Shown here: positions 34,091-44,075 of the stretch, piece by piece
Layout of the letters: each line of letters starts with the position of its first letter
How positions within the stretch are numbered: position 1 is the first letter of the stretch
Assembly: GCF_000827555.1 (NCBI RefSeq)
Contig: NZ_CDOI01000148.1
Span: forward strand, 30,141-94,140
DNA: 64,000 nucleotides
DNA from: Capnocytophaga canis
Lineage (GTDB): Bacteria; Bacteroidota; Bacteroidia; Flavobacteriales; Flavobacteriaceae
Reading direction: 5' to 3'
Program-made: the position numbers and the translations under genes
The notes under the pieces: generated by a model
Seen by the model: only the letters and a program-made list of their open reading frames with translations
Database searches by the model: none
Told to the model about the DNA's origin: nothing

Positions 34091-34680
34091 TATCCCTCAT
34101 TAAGAGATGATACGATAACTCCTCGTGATGTTGAAGAATGTATGAATTTGACTTCACTTCCCGTTTCTACTACAATGCCTACATGCGAAATACGATTTGT
34201 TTTCCCCGTAGCAAAGAAAAGTAAATCCCCCACTCGAATATTATTAAGTTTCACACCATTTCCTTGATTTGCCATATCAGTGGAAGAACGACTAAGAGGT
34301 ACGCCTACCGTTTTGTAAACCGTACAAACAAAGCCCGAACAATCCATTCCAGAACGGGTAGTTCCACCGTAGCGATACGGCGTTCCTAAATAAGAAAAAG
34401 CAGTGTCAATCACTTTTTTGGTAGTTCCTTTTGCGTTTGAGGATGCTGGAATCTCTGTGTTTGTCTCTCGAATAGGATTTTCAGCTTTTGAAATATTGGT
34501 TCTCTGTTTCGTTTTTATAGGTTGTTTGGAAGTAACATATTTTGTAGTACTGTTTTTTGCTTTTTTATTTTTTTTTGTAGTTGATTTATAGGAAGTTGTA
34601 GTCCGCTTCCGTGTGCTATATCGTTCAGCACAGGAAGTTAATAACAATCCAAAAATTAGTAATAACAGTTTTATTTTCAT
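34051..34680 (-). CDS. NlpC/P60 (C40) cell-wall hydrolase, lipoprotein
   Basis: 209 aa. Lipoprotein signal (LLLTSC, Cys17), a Lys/Thr/Ser-rich linker (about 22-85), then a complete NlpC/P60 domain with GMDCSGFV (nucleophile C114), RISHVGIVV (H166) and FIHSSTSRGV (H181). It presumably cuts gamma-D-Glu-diamino acid bonds in peptidoglycan. In contrast to the protein at 8788-9546, the catalytic triad is intact. Its 3' end overlaps comEC by 40 bp. Confidence 0.92.
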   Translation of the reverse strand: MKIKLLLLIFGLLLTSCAERYSTRKRTTTSYKSTTKKNKKAKNSTTKYVTSKQPIKTKQRTNISKAENPIRETNTEIPASSNAKGTTKKVIDTAFSYLGTPYRYGGTTRSGMDCSGFVCTVYKTVGVPLSRSSTDMANQGNGVKLNNIRVGDLLFFATGKTNRISHVGIVVETGSEVKFIHSSTSRGVIVSSLNEGYWSKAYRKAKRVM

Positions 34681-34794
34681 CTTTCAAGTAGATAGAATAA
34701 TCAGCAATTTCTCATCATTAAGTTTTTAACTTTTGTGCTATTTGACCTGTACGAGTTTCAATACCAATCCTTTAAGTTAATACTTACAATAGCA

Positions 34795-34813
34795 AAAACT
34801 TTGCCAAAGTTTT
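34795..34813 (-). terminator. Short palindrome past clpC
   Basis: AAAACTTTG-C-CAAAGTTTT, a perfect 19-bp palindrome about 50 bp beyond the clpC stop. Low GC makes it a weak terminator at best. Confidence 0.35.
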
Positions 34814-34865
34814 AACACCTCAGCAAAGTTAATTTGCATTTTCTGTTGAATAAATACTCTATAAT

Positions 34866-37376
34866 TTAGTTTACAACAATTTTAAGATTTTCATTTTGCT
34901 CGTCCACATCAAAATATATCGTATTTCCTTCTTTGATATGTGAAGCTACTATTTCTTCCGCCAGTATATCCTCTACATATTTTTGAATGGCACGTTTCAG
35001 CGGTCGGGCACCATATTGTTTGTCATAGCCCTTTTCAGCAATGAACTCTTTCGCTTTTTCGCTCAATTCGATAGTGTAACCTAAATCCTTAATGCGTAAG
35101 TATAATTTTTTCAATTCAATATCAATGATTCGGAAAATATCCTCTTTACTCAACGGATTGAAGGTTATCACATCGTCAATGCGGTTTAGAAATTCAGGAG
35201 CGAATACCTTTTTCAGAGCATTTTCAACGATTGATTTTTCATGTGCATCTGATTGTGAGGTTTTTGCAGCGGTTCCGAACCCGATTCCTTGTCCAAATTC
35301 CTTGACCTGTCTTGCTCCAACATTTGAAGTCATAATGATGATACAGTTTCTGAAATCAATTTTTCGTCCAAGGCTGTCTGTCAAAAAACCGTCGTCAAGT
35401 ACCTGTAATAACATATTAAACACATCAGGATGTGCTTTTTCAATTTCATCTAAAAGCACTACTGAATAAGGTTTGCGGCGTACCTTTTCCGTTAATTGTC
35501 CTCCTTCCTCATAGCCAACATAACCTGGAGGAGCTCCAATAAGTCGAGTGGTTGAGAATTTTTCCATGTACTCGCTCATATCAATGCGAATCATCGTGTC
35601 TTCTGAATCAAACAATTCCCGAGCTAACACTTTAGCTAACTGTGTTTTACCCACTCCTGTTTGCCCTAAAAATATAAACGAACCAATGGGCTTATTAGGA
35701 TCCTTTAAACCTGTCCTGTTTCGTTTGATTGATTTGATAATCTTTTCAACAGCAACATCTTGCCCAATAATCTTTTCTTTGATAGTATCGGAAAGTGTTG
35801 AAAGTTTATTCATTTCTGTCTGAGCAATTCTACTTACAGGAATGCCACTCATCATAGATACCACATCGGCTATATGCTCTTCTGTTACAGTGTCGCGATT
35901 CAGTTTGGCATCTTCTTCCCACTTGCGATGTACCTCTTTTAATGTGGCTTCAATTCGTTTTTCGTCATCACGCAAACGAGCTGCTTCTTCAAATTGTTGA
36001 CGAGCAACAGCATTATTTTTTGCTTTTACAACTTCTTCCAATTCTTCTTCCAATTCCAAAATCTTCTTAGGAACTTTCATTTGAGTGATGTGGATTCTTG
36101 CTCCAGCCTCATCCAAGGCATCTAAAGCCTTATCGGGTAAGAAACGATCAGTGAGGTATCTACTTGTTAGTTTAACACAGGCTTCAATAGCTTCATCTGT
36201 ATAGATTACATTGTGGTGGTCTTCATATTTTTTCTTGATATTTTGTAATATCTGGATAGTTTCATCAATCGAAGTTGGCTCAACGATAACTTTTTGAAAA
36301 CGTCTTTCCAATGCACCATCTTTTTCAATAGATTGTCGATATTCATCTAAGGTAGTTGCTCCAATACACTGTATTTCACCACGAGCTAATGCTGGTTTGA
36401 ACATATTGGAAGCATCTAAACTTCCACCTGCTCCTCCTGCACCTACCATTGTGTGAATTTCATCGATGAATAAGATGATATCATCATTTTTTTCCAACTC
36501 ATTCATGATAGCTTTCATACGTTCCTCAAACTGCCCACGATATTTTGTCCCTGCTACTAACGAAGCTATGTCAAGGGTAACGACGCGTTTGTTGTAAAGT
36601 ACTCTTGAAACTTTCTTTTGTATGATTCGCAATGCAAGACCTTCGGCAATGGCACTTTTTCCAACGCCAGGCTCACCTATAAGTAAAGGATTATTTTTCT
36701 TACGTCGGCTCAGGATTTGAGAAACACGCTCAATTTCTTTGTCGCGTCCTACCACAGGATCCAATTGTCCTTGTTCAGCTAATAGAGTCAAATCTCTACC
36801 AAAGTTATCCAAAACAGTTAGCTTTTTGGCACCTCGTTGTGTTCCTGATTCTTGCTGTCCTTTTCCTTTGTCGGGGGTTGGTTTGTCACTTTTGTCAAAC
36901 TCTTCAAATTCATTAGAAATATTTCCACGCAAAAAATGATCGCCTTGTGTAGGTTGGAATTTTGTTTTTACAATGTCATAACTAACTCCTAAACGATTGA
37001 AAATCTTTGTTGTAGGGTCGTTTTCGTTGCGTAATATACTCAGTAACAGATGCCCACTGTTCACAGTGTCGTCTTGTGAATTTCTGGCTTCTAAATGAGA
37101 TGCATGCATAGCCCTTTCCGCCTGTTGGGTAAAGTGCATGGTGTTATGACTACCAGGATTTAATCCTCGCATTGAAGTTAAACCATAAATTTGCTGACGT
37201 AGGCGTTCCAAATCAGTGTTTAAACTCAGTAGAACATCTATGGCTCTTCCTTCTCCCTCTTGTAATAAAGCTAAAATGAGGTGTTCCGTCCCGACTACGG
37301 ATTGCCCTAATCGAATGGCTTCATCATTGCTATAGGCGAGAATTCTTTTTACTCTCGGCGAAAAATTATCATTCAT
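34866..37376 (-). CDS. clpC: ATP-dependent Clp protease ATP-binding subunit ClpC
   Basis: Hsp100 unfoldase that feeds ClpP. 836 aa: N-terminal Clp repeats (about 1-145), AAA+ D1 with Walker A GEPGVGKS (about 240), the UVR-containing middle region ([17 protein letters not shown], about 450), and AAA+ D2 with Walker A GQTGVGKT (about 575), DMSEYMEKF and [13 protein letters not shown]. The UVR/middle domain separates it from ClpA and ClpB. clpP is not in the window. Confidence 0.96.
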   Translation of the reverse strand: MNDNFSPRVKRILAYSNDEAIRLGQSVVGTEHLILALLQEGEGRAIDVLLSLNTDLERLRQQIYGLTSMRGLNPGSHNTMHFTQQAERAMHASHLEARNSQDDTVNSGHLLLSILRNENDPTTKIFNRLGVSYDIVKTKFQPTQGDHFLRGNISNEFEEFDKSDKPTPDKGKGQQESGTQRGAKKLTVLDNFGRDLTLLAEQGQLDPVVGRDKEIERVSQILSRRKKNNPLLIGEPGVGKSAIAEGLALRIIQKKVSRVLYNKRVVTLDIASLVAGTKYRGQFEERMKAIMNELEKNDDIILFIDEIHTMVGAGGAGGSLDASNMFKPALARGEIQCIGATTLDEYRQSIEKDGALERRFQKVIVEPTSIDETIQILQNIKKKYEDHHNVIYTDEAIEACVKLTSRYLTDRFLPDKALDALDEAGARIHITQMKVPKKILELEEELEEVVKAKNNAVARQQFEEAARLRDDEKRIEATLKEVHRKWEEDAKLNRDTVTEEHIADVVSMMSGIPVSRIAQTEMNKLSTLSDTIKEKIIGQDVAVEKIIKSIKRNRTGLKDPNKPIGSFIFLGQTGVGKTQLAKVLARELFDSEDTMIRIDMSEYMEKFSTTRLIGAPPGYVGYEEGGQLTEKVRRKPYSVVLLDEIEKAHPDVFNMLLQVLDDGFLTDSLGRKIDFRNCIIIMTSNVGARQVKEFGQGIGFGTAAKTSQSDAHEKSIVENALKKVFAPEFLNRIDDVITFNPLSKEDIFRIIDIELKKLYLRIKDLGYTIELSEKAKEFIAEKGYDKQYGARPLKRAIQKYVEDILAEEIVASHIKEGNTIYFDVDEQNENLKIVVN

Positions 37377-37481
37377 ATCAATTATAATCTATAAACTTGG
37401 TATCATATGACAAAAATCATTCCTTTTGTTCAAGTACTGCCCTTTTGTCATTTATTTTGAAGGGATATACAAAAAAAGAAG

Positions 37482-38813
37482 TTATCTTCGCATTCCTTGC
37501 ATCATTTGCATCATTTTCTTACCGCCTCCTCCTTGCATCATTTTCATCATTTTACTCATCTGGGAGAATTGTTTCATGAGTTGGTTAACCTCTTGAATGT
37601 CTCTTCCACTTCCTTTGGCAATACGACGTTTTCGATTGGTATCAATGATGGATGGGTTGCTACGTTCTTTTGGAGTCATTGAATAAATAATCGCTTCGAT
37701 GTGTTTGAAGGCATCATCATTAATATCCAAATCTTTAACAGCTTTTCCAACACCAGGAAGCATCCCCAAAAGGTCTTTCATGCTTCCCATGCGTTTGATT
37801 TGTTGTATTTGTTCCAAGAAATCATCAAATCCGAATTGGTTTTTAGCGATTTTCTTTTGTAATTTTCGAGCTTGTTCTTCGTCAAATTGCTCTTGAGCTC
37901 TTTCTACCAGCGAGACCACATCACCCATTCCCAAAATACGATCGGCCATACGCTCAGGATAGAAAACATCAATAGCGTCCATTTTCTCTCCCGTACCGAT
38001 AAATTTGATAGGTTTATCCACCACCGATTTGATAGAAATCGCAGCACCACCTCTTGTGTCTCCATCCAATTTGGTAAGGATAACACCGTCAAAATTAAGC
38101 ACATCGTTAAAAGCTTTGGCGGTGTTTACGGCATCTTGTCCTGTCATTGAATCCACAACGAAAAGAGTCTCTTGAGGATTTAATGCTTTATGGATGTTCG
38201 AGATTTCGTTCATCATTTGTTCATCCACAGCCAAGCGTCCTGCCGTATCGACGATTACAACGTTGTATCCGTTGGATTTGGCATACTGAACCCCTTTTTG
38301 AGCAATATCCACAGGATTGTTGTTTCCTCTATCCGAAAAAACTTCAACTCCCACTTGTTCTCCTACAATGTGAAGCTGGTCAATTGCCGCAGGACGATAT
38401 ACGTCACAGGCAACTAACAGCGGTTTTTTGTTTTTTTTCTTTTTAAGGAAGTTAGCTAATTTACCAGAGAAAGTCGTTTTTCCAGAACCTTGTAAACCTG
38501 ACATCAAAATCACAGAAGGGTTACCTGATAGATTGATTCCCGTAGCGTCTCCCCCCATCAATTCGGTAAGTTCGTCTTTGACGATTTTCACCATTAGTTG
38601 ACCAGGTTGTAGAGATGTTAGTACGCTTTGTCCTAATGCTTTTTCTTTTACTTTCGAAGTAAAATCTTTAGCTATTTTATAGTTGACGTCGGCGTCCAAT
38701 AAGGCTCTACGTACCTCTTTGAGCGTTTCAGCAACGTTGATTTCCGTTATTTTTCCGTGTCCTTTAAGATTGTGTAACGCTTTCTCTAACTTATCACTTA
38801 AATTATCAAACAT
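37482..38813 (-). CDS. ffh: Signal recognition particle protein Ffh
   Basis: SRP54 GTPase that binds 4.5S RNA and signal peptides. 443 aa: N domain (about 1-90), G domain with GLQGSGKTTFSGKLA (about 107), VDTAGRLAVDEQMM (about 190) and TKLDGDTRGG (about 247), and a Met-rich M domain (about 330-443) with the RNA-binding segment IIDTNRKRRIAKGSGR and a Met/Gly/Lys-rich end. It has an exact consensus promoter. Confidence 0.97.
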   Translation of the reverse strand: MFDNLSDKLEKALHNLKGHGKITEINVAETLKEVRRALLDADVNYKIAKDFTSKVKEKALGQSVLTSLQPGQLMVKIVKDELTELMGGDATGINLSGNPSVILMSGLQGSGKTTFSGKLANFLKKKKNKKPLLVACDVYRPAAIDQLHIVGEQVGVEVFSDRGNNNPVDIAQKGVQYAKSNGYNVVIVDTAGRLAVDEQMMNEISNIHKALNPQETLFVVDSMTGQDAVNTAKAFNDVLNFDGVILTKLDGDTRGGAAISIKSVVDKPIKFIGTGEKMDAIDVFYPERMADRILGMGDVVSLVERAQEQFDEEQARKLQKKIAKNQFGFDDFLEQIQQIKRMGSMKDLLGMLPGVGKAVKDLDINDDAFKHIEAIIYSMTPKERSNPSIIDTNRKRRIAKGSGRDIQEVNQLMKQFSQMSKMMKMMQGGGGKKMMQMMQGMRR

Positions 38814-39117
38814 AATTTCCTCATATTATATTAATATGCAAAGGTAGAAAAATAATTAGAAATGCCAAAAAATAGTTTTTGGCTCATAAAGCAACGGTAG
38901 GAGATTTCGTAATTGTTTACGAGAAAGAGTTCTATAGAGAAAACCTACCCAAATCACGAGTGAGTGAAATGGGAGAATTTACCTTTCATTATCTCTAAGG
39001 AATTGATCAACTTACAGTTTCGAGTGTAATGATATTTACGATAATGTAATTTGTAATTATACTCCTTGAATATGATTGAGTTAGAAGATGTATAAGTTTG
39101 TTGTTATACTTTATGAT
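38814..39117. other. 304-bp gene-free region between ffh and cca
   Basis: It holds the ffh promoter at its left end. The rest is AT-rich with no supported reading frame, RNA or repeat. Confidence 0.55.
38839..38869 (-). promoter_or_regulatory. Promoter of ffh
   Basis: Minus strand: TTTG at 38869-38866, 19-nt spacer, TACCTTTG at 38846-38839. Exact consensus, 25 bp before the start codon. Confidence 0.85.
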
Positions 39118-40557
39118 TTACTTTACTAAGTTCATTTTTTTTGCTTTTTCAAACATGAAATCTTTCGCCGCAGTGTAATCATTCGGGATTTTACCTTCCA
39201 AGATAGCTTCTTTGATAGCATCTTTAAGAATGCCTATTTCTCGTGAAGGTTTTAAGTTGAATACTTCCATGATTTCTTCCCCTGAAATAGGAGGTTGAAA
39301 GTTGCGAATGTGGTCTTTTTCCTCTACTTCTACCACTTTTTGGCGTACTATCTGGAAATTGTCGCGATATTTTTTGATTTTTTTAGGGTTTTTCGTGGTA
39401 ATATCAGCCTCACAAAGCGTCATCAAATCTTCAAAATCATCACCTGCATCAAAAACCAAGCGACGTACTGCTGAATCTGTTACGATATCCTCTGCAATTA
39501 TGATAGGTCGTGAACTCATACGGACTATTTTCTGTACGTATTTCATTTTTTCGTTCAGAGGCATCCGCAGTCGTTTGAAAATTTGGTAAACCATTTTACT
39601 ACCCAAAAACTCGTGTCCGTGGAATGTCCAACCAATTTTCTTGTCGAAACGCTTTGTGGGAGCCTTCCCCACATCGTGTAGTAATGCTGACCAACGTAGC
39701 CACAAATTATCGGTATTTTCGGCAATGTTGTCTACAACTTCGAGTGTATGCCAGAAATTGTCTTTATGGCGTTGCCCATCCTGTTCTTCAACCCCTTTTA
39801 AATCAATGAGTTCAGGAAGTATGTGATGTAGTAGCCCTGTTTCGTAAAGCAATTTCAGTCCTATGGAAGGTTTTGGTGAGGCTAGAATTTTGTTGAGTTC
39901 GTCTACGATACGCTCGTTGGAAATGATTCTCAAACGATCTTTGTTTCGAGCAATAGCTTGGAGAGATTCTTCTTCAATGGTGAAGCCTAATTGTGTTGCA
40001 AACCTAATAGCACGCATCATTCTGAGAGGGTCATCGGAATAGGTTATATCAGGGTCAAGTGGAGTTCGGATGATTTTATTCTCAAGATCAGAAAGACCAT
40101 TGAAAGGGTCAATAAGCTCACCAAAATTTGATTTTGAAAGTGATAATGCCATTGCATTAATGGTAAAGTCACGGCGATTTTGATCATCTTTTAATGTACC
40201 ACTTTCTACATAAGGTTTTCGAGAATTCGAGCTATAACTTTCTTTTCTTGCCCCTACAAATTCAATGTCTAGTCCGTCACATTTAATCATTGCTGTACCG
40301 AAATTTTTAAATATTGACACTTTTGGATTGTCAGGCAATTTTTCGGCTACTTTTTCCGCCAATGAAATCCCACTTCCAATAGAAACAATGTCAATATCTT
40401 TTGGAAGTTTGCGTTTGAGGATATAGTCCCTAACGAATCCACCAATGACATAACTTTCTAACGATATTTCTTCAGAAATATCACTAATTAATGTAAAAAT
40501 AGGATTTGAAAGAGCTTTTTCGTGATACATACTTATTCTTGTCGAGATTATCGACAT
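39118..40557 (-). CDS. cca: CCA tRNA nucleotidyltransferase with HD domain
   Basis: Adds or repairs the 3' CCA of tRNAs, needed here because the tRNA genes in this window do not encode CCA. 479 aa: class II nucleotidyltransferase head with GGFVRDYIL and KDIDIVSIG (metal-binding Asp pair, about 38-56), the RRDFTINAM motif (about 128), then an HD domain with LLHDVGKAPT (about 290). The ATG at 40530 is an alternative start, giving MYHEKALSNP. Confidence 0.93.
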   Translation of the reverse strand: MSIISTRISMYHEKALSNPIFTLISDISEEISLESYVIGGFVRDYILKRKLPKDIDIVSIGSGISLAEKVAEKLPDNPKVSIFKNFGTAMIKCDGLDIEFVGARKESYSSNSRKPYVESGTLKDDQNRRDFTINAMALSLSKSNFGELIDPFNGLSDLENKIIRTPLDPDITYSDDPLRMMRAIRFATQLGFTIEEESLQAIARNKDRLRIISNERIVDELNKILASPKPSIGLKLLYETGLLHHILPELIDLKGVEEQDGQRHKDNFWHTLEVVDNIAENTDNLWLRWSALLHDVGKAPTKRFDKKIGWTFHGHEFLGSKMVYQIFKRLRMPLNEKMKYVQKIVRMSSRPIIIAEDIVTDSAVRRLVFDAGDDFEDLMTLCEADITTKNPKKIKKYRDNFQIVRQKVVEVEEKDHIRNFQPPISGEEIMEVFNLKPSREIGILKDAIKEAILEGKIPNDYTAAKDFMFEKAKKMNLVK

Positions 40558-40643
40558 ATCTCATTTTATATTATTTTCTACTAAATTTTAGTTACCAACT
40601 CAAGGACTTAATTGCAAACAGATACCAAGGCAGGTTAGTTTGA

Positions 40644-41450
40644 CTACTCATTGAATGAATTGATTGTTTTTCGAATTGCTGTGAGCCTTGTTAAAAGTCC
40701 CTCAAGTAAGTCGAGGTGAAGCATATTTGCTCCGTCACTTTTAGCGTTGATAGGGTCGAAATGGGTTTCTATAAACAATCCATCAACGTTGTTTACAATA
40801 GCCGCACGAGCTATGGTTTCAATCATGTCAGGTCTGCCCCCAGTAACACCACTCGTTTGATTGGGTTGTTGTAGTGAATGTGTAACATCCATAATAACAG
40901 GTGCATAGCTTCGCATAGTTGGAATGCCTCTGAAATCAACTATCAAATCTTGATAGCCAAACATGGTTCCTCGATCAGTGATTAGAGCGTTATTATTTCC
41001 GCTGTCTTTTACTTTTTGTACGGCATGTTTCATGCTTTCAGGACTCATAAACTGTCCCTTTTTCAGATTTACGACCTTACCTGTTTTAGCAGCAGCAACT
41101 ACTAAATCGGTTTGTCGAACCAAAAACGCAGGTATTTGAAGCACGTCCACATATTGAGCGGCTAATTCCGCATCGCTCACTTCATGAATGTCCGTAACTG
41201 TTGGTATTCCAAAAGTTTTACCTACCTTTTCAAGGATTCTTAACGCTCTTTCATCACCAATACCCGTGAAAGAGTCAATTCTACTGCGATTAGCTTTCTT
41301 GAAACTACCTTTAAATACATATGGTATATGTAATTTTTCTGTAATAGACACTATCTTCTCGGCAATTTTCATCGCCATATCCTCTCCCTCAATAGCACAA
41401 GGTCCTGCAAAAAGGAAGAAATTATTTTCTTTACTATTTAACTGAGCCAT
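40644..41450 (-). CDS. kdsA: 3-deoxy-8-phosphooctulonate synthase
   Basis: Condenses arabinose-5-phosphate with PEP to make KDO-8-phosphate for lipid A-core synthesis. 268 aa. Family motifs: FAGPCAIEGEDMAM (about 14), FKGSFKKANRSRIDSF (about 42), ITDRGTMFGYQDLIVDFRG (about 157) and DVTHSLQQPNQTSGVTGGRP (about 188). Last gene of a tight same-strand unit with marC and a 61-aa membrane protein. Confidence 0.96.
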   Translation of the reverse strand: MAQLNSKENNFFLFAGPCAIEGEDMAMKIAEKIVSITEKLHIPYVFKGSFKKANRSRIDSFTGIGDERALRILEKVGKTFGIPTVTDIHEVSDAELAAQYVDVLQIPAFLVRQTDLVVAAAKTGKVVNLKKGQFMSPESMKHAVQKVKDSGNNNALITDRGTMFGYQDLIVDFRGIPTMRSYAPVIMDVTHSLQQPNQTSGVTGGRPDMIETIARAAIVNNVDGLFIETHFDPINAKSDGANMLHLDLLEGLLTRLTAIRKTINSFNE

Positions 41451-41454
41451 TTTT

Positions 41455-41640
41455 TTATTTTCGAATACGTTTTGCTACCAAAAATATCAACAACAGCAAA
41501 AAAGCTATCAAAGCTATTCCTGCCGAAATCAATGCAATAAAACTACTCCCCTCCAACGGATTGGAAAAATCAATCAGATAAATATTAACCCCGATGCTGA
41601 TCACCGAAAGGATTAGTAGTATATAAATTAATATCCTCAT
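41455..41640 (-). CDS. Small two-helix membrane protein
   Basis: 61 aa: two hydrophobic helices (about 3-24 and 34-56) separated by a short polar loop (DFSNPLEGS), ending in the basic tail VAKRIRK. No named family recognised. Spacing is 11 bp after marC and 4 bp before kdsA, so it is almost certainly translated as part of that operon. Confidence 0.75.
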   Translation of the reverse strand: MRILIYILLILSVISIGVNIYLIDFSNPLEGSSFIALISAGIALIAFLLLLIFLVAKRIRK

Positions 41641-41651
41641 TTTGAATGTTT

Positions 41652-42251
41652 TTAAAATAATGAAGCTACTCCCTCTGTAGCAAAGAGCCCTTTTATGTTG
41701 GTTGCAAATAATTTAACAGCAATGGCTAATAATATTACACCAAATATTTTGTGAATCACGCTGATACCTTGCTTACCTAATATTTTTTCTATCTTTTTTG
41801 AAGATTTTAGAACAAAATATACGAAAATAATATTAATAAGAATTCCTGCAATTATGTTTTCCACTTGGAATTCAGCTCGTAAGGACAAAACAGTGGTGAG
41901 AGATCCAGCACCTGCAACTAAGGGAAACGCCAACGGAACGATTGAAGCTGTTTGAGGTTCCTCGTCACGGTAAAGTGTTATTCCCAAAATCATTTCCAAA
42001 GCCAGAAAGAATAAAATAAAAGCACCCGCCACGGCAAAGGACTCTACTGTTACTCCAAAAAGGTTCAGAATCTCCTTTCCTAAAAATAAAAACAAAATTA
42101 GTAACAGTCCTGCTACAATAGCTGTTTTTTCTGATTGAATATGCCCCACTTTTTGGCGTAAATTAATGATTATCGGAATACTACCAATGATGTCAATCAC
42201 AGCAAAAAGTACCATTGTAGCAGATATAATTTCTTTAATATCAAAATTCAT
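41652..42251 (-). CDS. MarC-family membrane protein
   Basis: 199 aa with six hydrophobic helices. MarC family features include DIIGSIPIIINL near the N-terminus, FLFLGKEILNLFGV (about 55) and PLAFPLVAGAGSLTTVL (about 106). Despite its name, the family has no proven role in antibiotic resistance. First gene of the marC-small protein-kdsA unit. Confidence 0.9.
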   Translation of the reverse strand: MNFDIKEIISATMVLFAVIDIIGSIPIIINLRQKVGHIQSEKTAIVAGLLLILFLFLGKEILNLFGVTVESFAVAGAFILFFLALEMILGITLYRDEEPQTASIVPLAFPLVAGAGSLTTVLSLRAEFQVENIIAGILINIIFVYFVLKSSKKIEKILGKQGISVIHKIFGVILLAIAVKLFATNIKGLFATEGVASLF

Positions 42252-42266
42252 TGGTTAATTTTTTGG

Positions 42267-42274
42267 CAAAAGTA
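42267..42274 (-). promoter_or_regulatory. -7 element upstream of marC
   Basis: TACTTTTG on the minus strand, 15 bp before the marC start codon. No matching upstream element was seen. Confidence 0.4.
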
Positions 42275-42493
42275 GTAAAAAAAACTCTGAAGTAGAAGTG
42301 TTGTTACGTAGGATTATGGGTAAAAATTAATTTAACACTTTTATTCTTAGTTTAATTTATTGATTTTCATACAAAAAATACTTTATGTAAAGTGTTTGGT
42401 AAGTTATTTATTTTTCTATTCCACGTATGGAGAAAGGTGTAGTAAATGTCATTTTGTAGTAGGACGTTTTGTTTTTTCATGAAAGTAACTAGT

Positions 42494-42501
42494 TAACTTT
42501 G
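42494..42501 (+). promoter_or_regulatory. -7 element upstream of the broken lipoprotein gene
   Basis: TAACTTTG matches TAnnTTTG, 85 bp before the ATG at 42587. Confidence 0.45.
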
Positions 42502-42586
42502 CAATGTACCTGAAGTACTCGTTTATTGCAAAATAGGTTTAAGTTCATTTTCTAATTTAGTTTTTCAGTCGTTTAATTTATTTCTC

Positions 42587-43030
42587 ATGAAAACGATAAA
42601 ATACGCATATATTTTCCTGTTTTTTGTTTTTGTTTCTTGTCAGATACAAAATAATGTAGATAAAATAGATGTTTTTTCTATTTTGGAAGAAAAAATTACG
42701 TCTATACAAGAAATAAAATCAGATTCTATTATCTTTCCTGTCAAGATTTATTCTTTCGGGTAGTGGATTGTCAGGATAAATCTTTCGAATTACTCTCAAA
42801 ATATGTTTGATTTCATAAAAAATTATAAATTACAGATTATCAGTCGACACTTTCACTCAACCAAAGTCTTCTGAGATCTACTCCCATCGTAAAAAACGAA
42901 AAAACACTTTTTGATAGAGATTATTCCGCAGGATTTCAAGGATTGTCTTTTTAAATCAAATTAGTTAAAGAAACATCTGAAAAGTCAAAGATTTTTGGGC
43001 GAGAATGACAAACACTATCAAAAATGAACT
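42587..43030 (+). pseudogene. Truncated lipoprotein gene, probable pseudogene
   Basis: The ATG at 42587 opens a 58-codon frame with a good lipoprotein signal (YIFLFFVFVSCQ) and a short mature part ending at a TAG (42761). The end of this frame, SDSIIFPVKIYSF, reads like the beginning of a domain rather than the end of a protein. Downstream, 42764-43030 has no long frame and several stops in all frames, consistent with decay. The original family cannot be identified. An alternative is a genuine small lipoprotein of 58 residues. Confidence 0.5.
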
Positions 43031-43034
43031 TTTA

Positions 43035-43193
43035 CTAGCTCTTACTTTCTAACTTTTTCTTTTTTTGCTCGTAATTTTGTCTGAAATTCCTATTTTTTCG
43101 ACTACTCAACTTTTTTCGGTTGTTTTTATTATTCCAAACAACCAATACAAAAGCTACAGCCAATCCGATGGTTACATAAATAAATAATTCCAT
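43035..43193 (-). CDS. 52-aa basic single-helix membrane protein
   Basis: Starts at the ATG at 43193, only 11 bp after the stop of the ABC ATPase gene on the same strand. One N-terminal transmembrane helix (MELFIYVTIGLAVAFVLVV) is followed by a tail of about 30 residues dominated by Lys, Arg and Asn, likely cytoplasmic. It was recognised from its position and composition. No named family recalled. It may anchor or modulate the ABC ATPase (inference). Confidence 0.65.
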   Translation of the reverse strand: MELFIYVTIGLAVAFVLVVWNNKNNRKKLSSRKNRNFRQNYEQKKKKLESKS

Positions 43194-43204
43194 GATTAAT
43201 TACA

Positions 43205-43885
43205 TTATTTTCGGGTGTCATTATCAATAAGTCCATCTCTCAAACGAATAATTCGATGTGCATGTTGAGCAATATCCTCTTCGTGAGTTACCAAAATGAC
43301 GGTGTTTCCTTTGCTATGAATTTCGTCAAACAAGGCCATGATTTCATAGGAAGTCTTAGAATCTAAATTTCCAGTAGGCTCATCAGCTAAAATAATAGAA
43401 GGAGAATTTACCAAAGCTCTAGCTACAGCTACACGCTGTCGTTGCCCTCCGGAGAGTTCATTGGGTTTGTGCATCATGCGGTCACCAAGTCCAACAAGTT
43501 GAAGTACTTCTTTGGCTCTCTCACTACGTTTTTCTTTACCTACACCAGCATATACCATAGGTAAAGCAACATTATCCAAAGCCGTGGTTCGTGGCATTAA
43601 GTTAAATGTTTGAAATACAAAACCAATTTCTTTATTACGAATATCGGCAAGTTCCGCATCCGACATTTTACTCACATCCTTTCCATTGAGAATGTATTCT
43701 CCCGATGTAGGTGTATCCAAACAACCTAAAATATTCATCAACGTGGATTTTCCAGAACCTGAAGGCCCCATAAGAGCAACATATTCACCTTTTTCAATGG
43801 TTAAATCAATCCCCTTTAGTACGTGAAGAATTTCACTACCCAATTTGAAATCACGTCTTATATCCTTTATTCTTAGTAAACTCAT
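43205..43885 (-). CDS. LolD/MacB-type ABC transporter ATPase
   Basis: 226 aa, a complete ATPase: Walker [10 protein letters not shown] (about 40), Q-loop [11 protein letters not shown], signature [15 protein letters not shown] (about 143), Walker [10 protein letters not shown] and the switch His in ILVTHEED. This subfamily works with FtsX-like permeases in lipoprotein release or peptide export. No permease gene is adjacent, only the 52-aa membrane protein downstream. Confidence 0.93.
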   Translation of the reverse strand: MSLLRIKDIRRDFKLGSEILHVLKGIDLTIEKGEYVALMGPSGSGKSTLMNILGCLDTPTSGEYILNGKDVSKMSDAELADIRNKEIGFVFQTFNLMPRTTALDNVALPMVYAGVGKEKRSERAKEVLQLVGLGDRMMHKPNELSGGQRQRVAVARALVNSPSIILADEPTGNLDSKTSYEIMALFDEIHSKGNTVILVTHEEDIAQHAHRIIRLRDGLIDNDTRK

Positions 43886-43973
43886 TAGTTAAAATTTGAA
43901 ATAATAAAGCTACAGGCAAATATACTACTTTTTTTAAAAACTTTGCATAAATGAAAACAGCTTTAAAAATAAA

Positions 43974-44018
43974 AAAACTTCGGAAAGTTATCTAACTGAA
44001 TGTTAGAAACTTCCCGAA
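43974..44018 (-). terminator. Terminator of the outer-membrane protein gene
   Basis: Nested hairpin: TTCGG(GA)AAGTT-type outer arms and a perfect inner stem TCTAAC/GTTAGA. On the minus strand it runs into seven T. It lies 58 bp past the stop at 44076. Confidence 0.75.
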
Positions 44019-44075
44019 ATTGTAGTAATAGCTAAATCTTCTTCTGTATTCAAAAAATCAGCTAAAAAATATTTC

